A stretch of 50,889 nt of DNA, taken from contig JAWVEV010000116.1 of assembly GCA_033856535.1 (NCBI GenBank), positions 1 through 50,889 of the forward strand. The letters run 5' to 3'. Shown in pieces: positions 49,482 through 50,889 of the stretch. The notes beneath the pieces are model-generated. The model was given only the letters and a program-made list of their open reading frames with translations, ran no database searches and had not been told where the DNA came from. This DNA comes from JAWVEV01 sp033856535 (GTDB lineage Bacteria; Actinomycetota; Thermoleophilia; Miltoncostaeales; Miltoncostaeaceae). Made by a program: the position numbers and the translations under genes. Position 1 is the first letter of the stretch. Each line of letters opens with the position of its first letter.

Positions 49482-50471
49482 CTACGCCAGCATCTCCTTG
49501 ACCGTCTCGCGCTCCTCCACCAGCTCGGCGTTGGTCGCGGCGATCTTGCCCTTCGCGAACTCGTCGTGCTCCCAGCCGTCGACGACCTCGTAGGTGCCGA
49601 CCGCGGTGGTGCGGACCGGCATCGACGCCCAGACGCCCTCGTCGAAGCCGTAACGGCCCTCGGAGCTGACGGCGATGGAGTGGACGTCGTCGCCCGGCGT
49701 CACCAGCGCGCGCACGTGATCGATCAGCGCGTTGGCCGCCGACGCCGCGCTCGACAGGCCGCGGGCCGCGATGATCGCCGCGCCGCGCTTGCCGACCGTG
49801 GGCAGGAAGTCGTTCTCGAGCCAGGCCCGGTCGGTGATGACCTCGGTGACCGGCTTGCCGCCGATGGTGGCGTTGCCGAAGTCGGCGAACATCGTCGGCG
49901 AGTGGTTGCCGAAGATGACCAGGTCGTCGACCTCGGTCACCGGCACGCCGGCCTTCTTGGCGAGCTGGGTCTCGGCCCGGTTCTGGTCGAGCCGGGTCAT
50001 CGCGGTGAAGCGCTCGGCCGGCAGGCGCTTGGCCTGGGCGGCGGCGATCATCACGTTGGTGTTGCAGGGGTTCCCGACCACGGCGACCCGGCAGCCGTCG
50101 GCGGCGACCGCGTCGATTGCCCGGCCCTGCTCCACGAAGATCCTGCCGTTGTCCTTCAGCAGGTCCGCGCGCTCCATCCCCGGGCCGCGCGGCTTGCTGC
50201 CGACCAGCAGGCACCAGTCGGCGTCCTTGAAGGCGACCTCGGGGTCACCGGTCAGGACCATGTCGGTCAGCAGCGGGAAGGCGCAGTCGTCGAGCTCCAT
50301 CGCGACGCCCTTCATCGCCTCCTGCACCTTCTCGACCGGGATCTCCAGAAGCTGGAGGACCAGCGGCTGGTCCTTCCCGAACATCTCGCCCGCGGCGATG
50401 CGCGGGAGGAGGCTGTAGCCGATCTGGCCGGCGGCCCCCGTGACCGCGACCCTCAGCGGGGCCGCGCTCAT
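49482..50471 (-). CDS. mdh: Malate dehydrogenase (NAD-dependent, type 2)
   Basis: 329 residues, the usual length of the family. It interconverts malate and oxaloacetate in the citric acid cycle. Marks: nucleotide-binding VAVTGAAGQIGYSLL (8-22); substrate arginines in GSKPRGPGMERADLL; GNPCNTN; the catalytic Asp with Arg in MTRLDQNRAETQLA; and the active-site His in IFGNHSPTMFADF. Its ATG overlaps the TGA of the isocitrate dehydrogenase gene (ATGA), so the two citric-acid-cycle enzymes are translationally coupled. Confidence 0.97.
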   Translation of the reverse strand: MSAAPLRVAVTGAAGQIGYSLLPRIAAGEMFGKDQPLVLQLLEIPVEKVQEAMKGVAMELDDCAFPLLTDMVLTGDPEVAFKDADWCLLVGSKPRGPGMERADLLKDNGRIFVEQGRAIDAVAADGCRVAVVGNPCNTNVMIAAAQAKRLPAERFTAMTRLDQNRAETQLAKKAGVPVTEVDDLVIFGNHSPTMFADFGNATIGGKPVTEVITDRAWLENDFLPTVGKRGAAIIAARGLSSAASAANALIDHVRALVTPGDDVHSIAVSSEGRYGFDEGVWASMPVRTTAVGTYEVVDGWEHDEFAKGKIAATNAELVEERETVKEMLA

Positions 50472-50889
50472 GCAGTGACCCGGGACAGCTTCTGGACCAG
50501 GGCGTCGGCGACCTCGGAGGTCCCCACGGCGGTCGGGTCGTCGCGGTGCGGCTTCATGTCGTACGTGACCGACTCGCCCTCGCGGATCAGCTCGGAGATC
50601 GCGGTCTCCATGCGATCGGCGGCGTCGATCTCGTTGAGATGGCGCAGCATCATCACGCCCGAGAGCATCATCGCCAGCGGGTTGACCTTGTTCAGGCCGG
50701 CGTACTTGGGCGCGCTGCCGTGGGTCGGCTCGAAGAGGGCGGCGCCCTCGCCGATGTTCGCGCCGGGCGCCACGCCGAGGCCGCCCACCAGCCCGGCGCC
50801 GAGGTCGCTGAGGATGTCGCCGTACAGGTTCGGCAGCACCAGCACGTCATACAGCTCGGGCTTCTGCACGAGCTGCATACACATGTTGT
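50468..50889 (-). CDS. Isocitrate/isopropylmalate dehydrogenase family, probably isocitrate dehydrogenase, 5' end outside the window
   Basis: The C-terminal 140 residues are visible and the frame is open to the right edge (D-N/N-M-C-M-Q-L-V...). The segment LVLPNLYGDILSDLGAGLVGGLGVAPGANIG holds the conserved Asp of the metal site (GDILSD), followed by FEPTHGSAPKYAG, which lines the NAD(P) site. The short NAD-type family member is favoured over isopropylmalate dehydrogenase by its coupling to malate dehydrogenase, but the specificity-determining residues lie outside the window. Confidence 0.88.
   Translation of the reverse strand, partial: NMCMQLVQKPELYDVLVLPNLYGDILSDLGAGLVGGLGVAPGANIGEGAALFEPTHGSAPKYAGLNKVNPLAMMLSGVMMLRHLNEIDAADRMETAISELIREGESVTYDMKPHRDDPTAVGTSEVADALVQKLSRVTA

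Overview
This is a chromosome segment of a very GC-rich, high-coding-density bacterium. Most likely it is an actinobacterium of the Thermoleophilia/Solirubrobacterales type. That placement is an inference from the GC3-saturated codon use, the frequent GTG starts, the probable leaderless promoters (TANNNT about 6 bases before GTG) and the protein families; no marker gene such as 16S rRNA is present. No tRNA, rRNA, CRISPR array, transposase or integrase was seen.

Layout. Positions 1-28,920 hold a dispersed Wzx/Wzy-type polysaccharide locus: a family 4 glycosyltransferase cut by the left edge, a polyprenyl-phosphate sugar-1-phosphate transferase (2607), a tightly coupled run of three glycosyltransferases plus a flippase (19,061-23,979), a sulfotransferase (26,979-26,029) and an O-antigen-ligase/polymerase-like membrane protein (28,920-27,016). 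Between these sit secreted proteins: a glucose/sorbosone-dehydrogenase-like giant with lectin-like domains, three GH26-like glycoside hydrolases, an FG-GAP/CBM-like protein, an allene-oxide-cyclase-like barrel protein, a TauE-type exporter and an SLC13-type permease. Positions 28,949-38,640 are a block of four large secreted Ig-like/Fn3-like proteins.

The most interesting signal is a short helical repeat with the core [RK]-I-[AS]-x-x-A, usually inside N-Q-R-I-[SA]-Q-A-A-V-R-R. It occurs exactly three times at the C-terminus of six otherwise unrelated secreted proteins in this window, 18 copies in all: the dehydrogenase-like giant, two GH26-like enzymes and three Ig-like/Fn3-like proteins. I know no named family for it. 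By analogy with other secreted-protein sorting tags found beside exopolysaccharide loci, I propose a surface- or matrix-attachment module that ties enzymes and scaffold proteins to the polysaccharide made by the neighbouring genes.

From 38,694 onward the content becomes housekeeping or mixed: an aminotransferase, a HAD phosphatase, a secreted trypsin-like protease, two paralogous soluble-glucose-dehydrogenase-like proteins bracketing a pair of small membrane proteins, a YbjN-like protein, a complete glutamate/glutamine-type ABC importer operon, and malate dehydrogenase overlapping the end of an isocitrate dehydrogenase gene cut by the right edge.

Four long non-coding stretches (1886-2606, 4089-4513, 23,980-24,379, 43,068-43,649) are annotated separately. 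Two of them share a 30-bp element with one mismatch, in opposite orientation.
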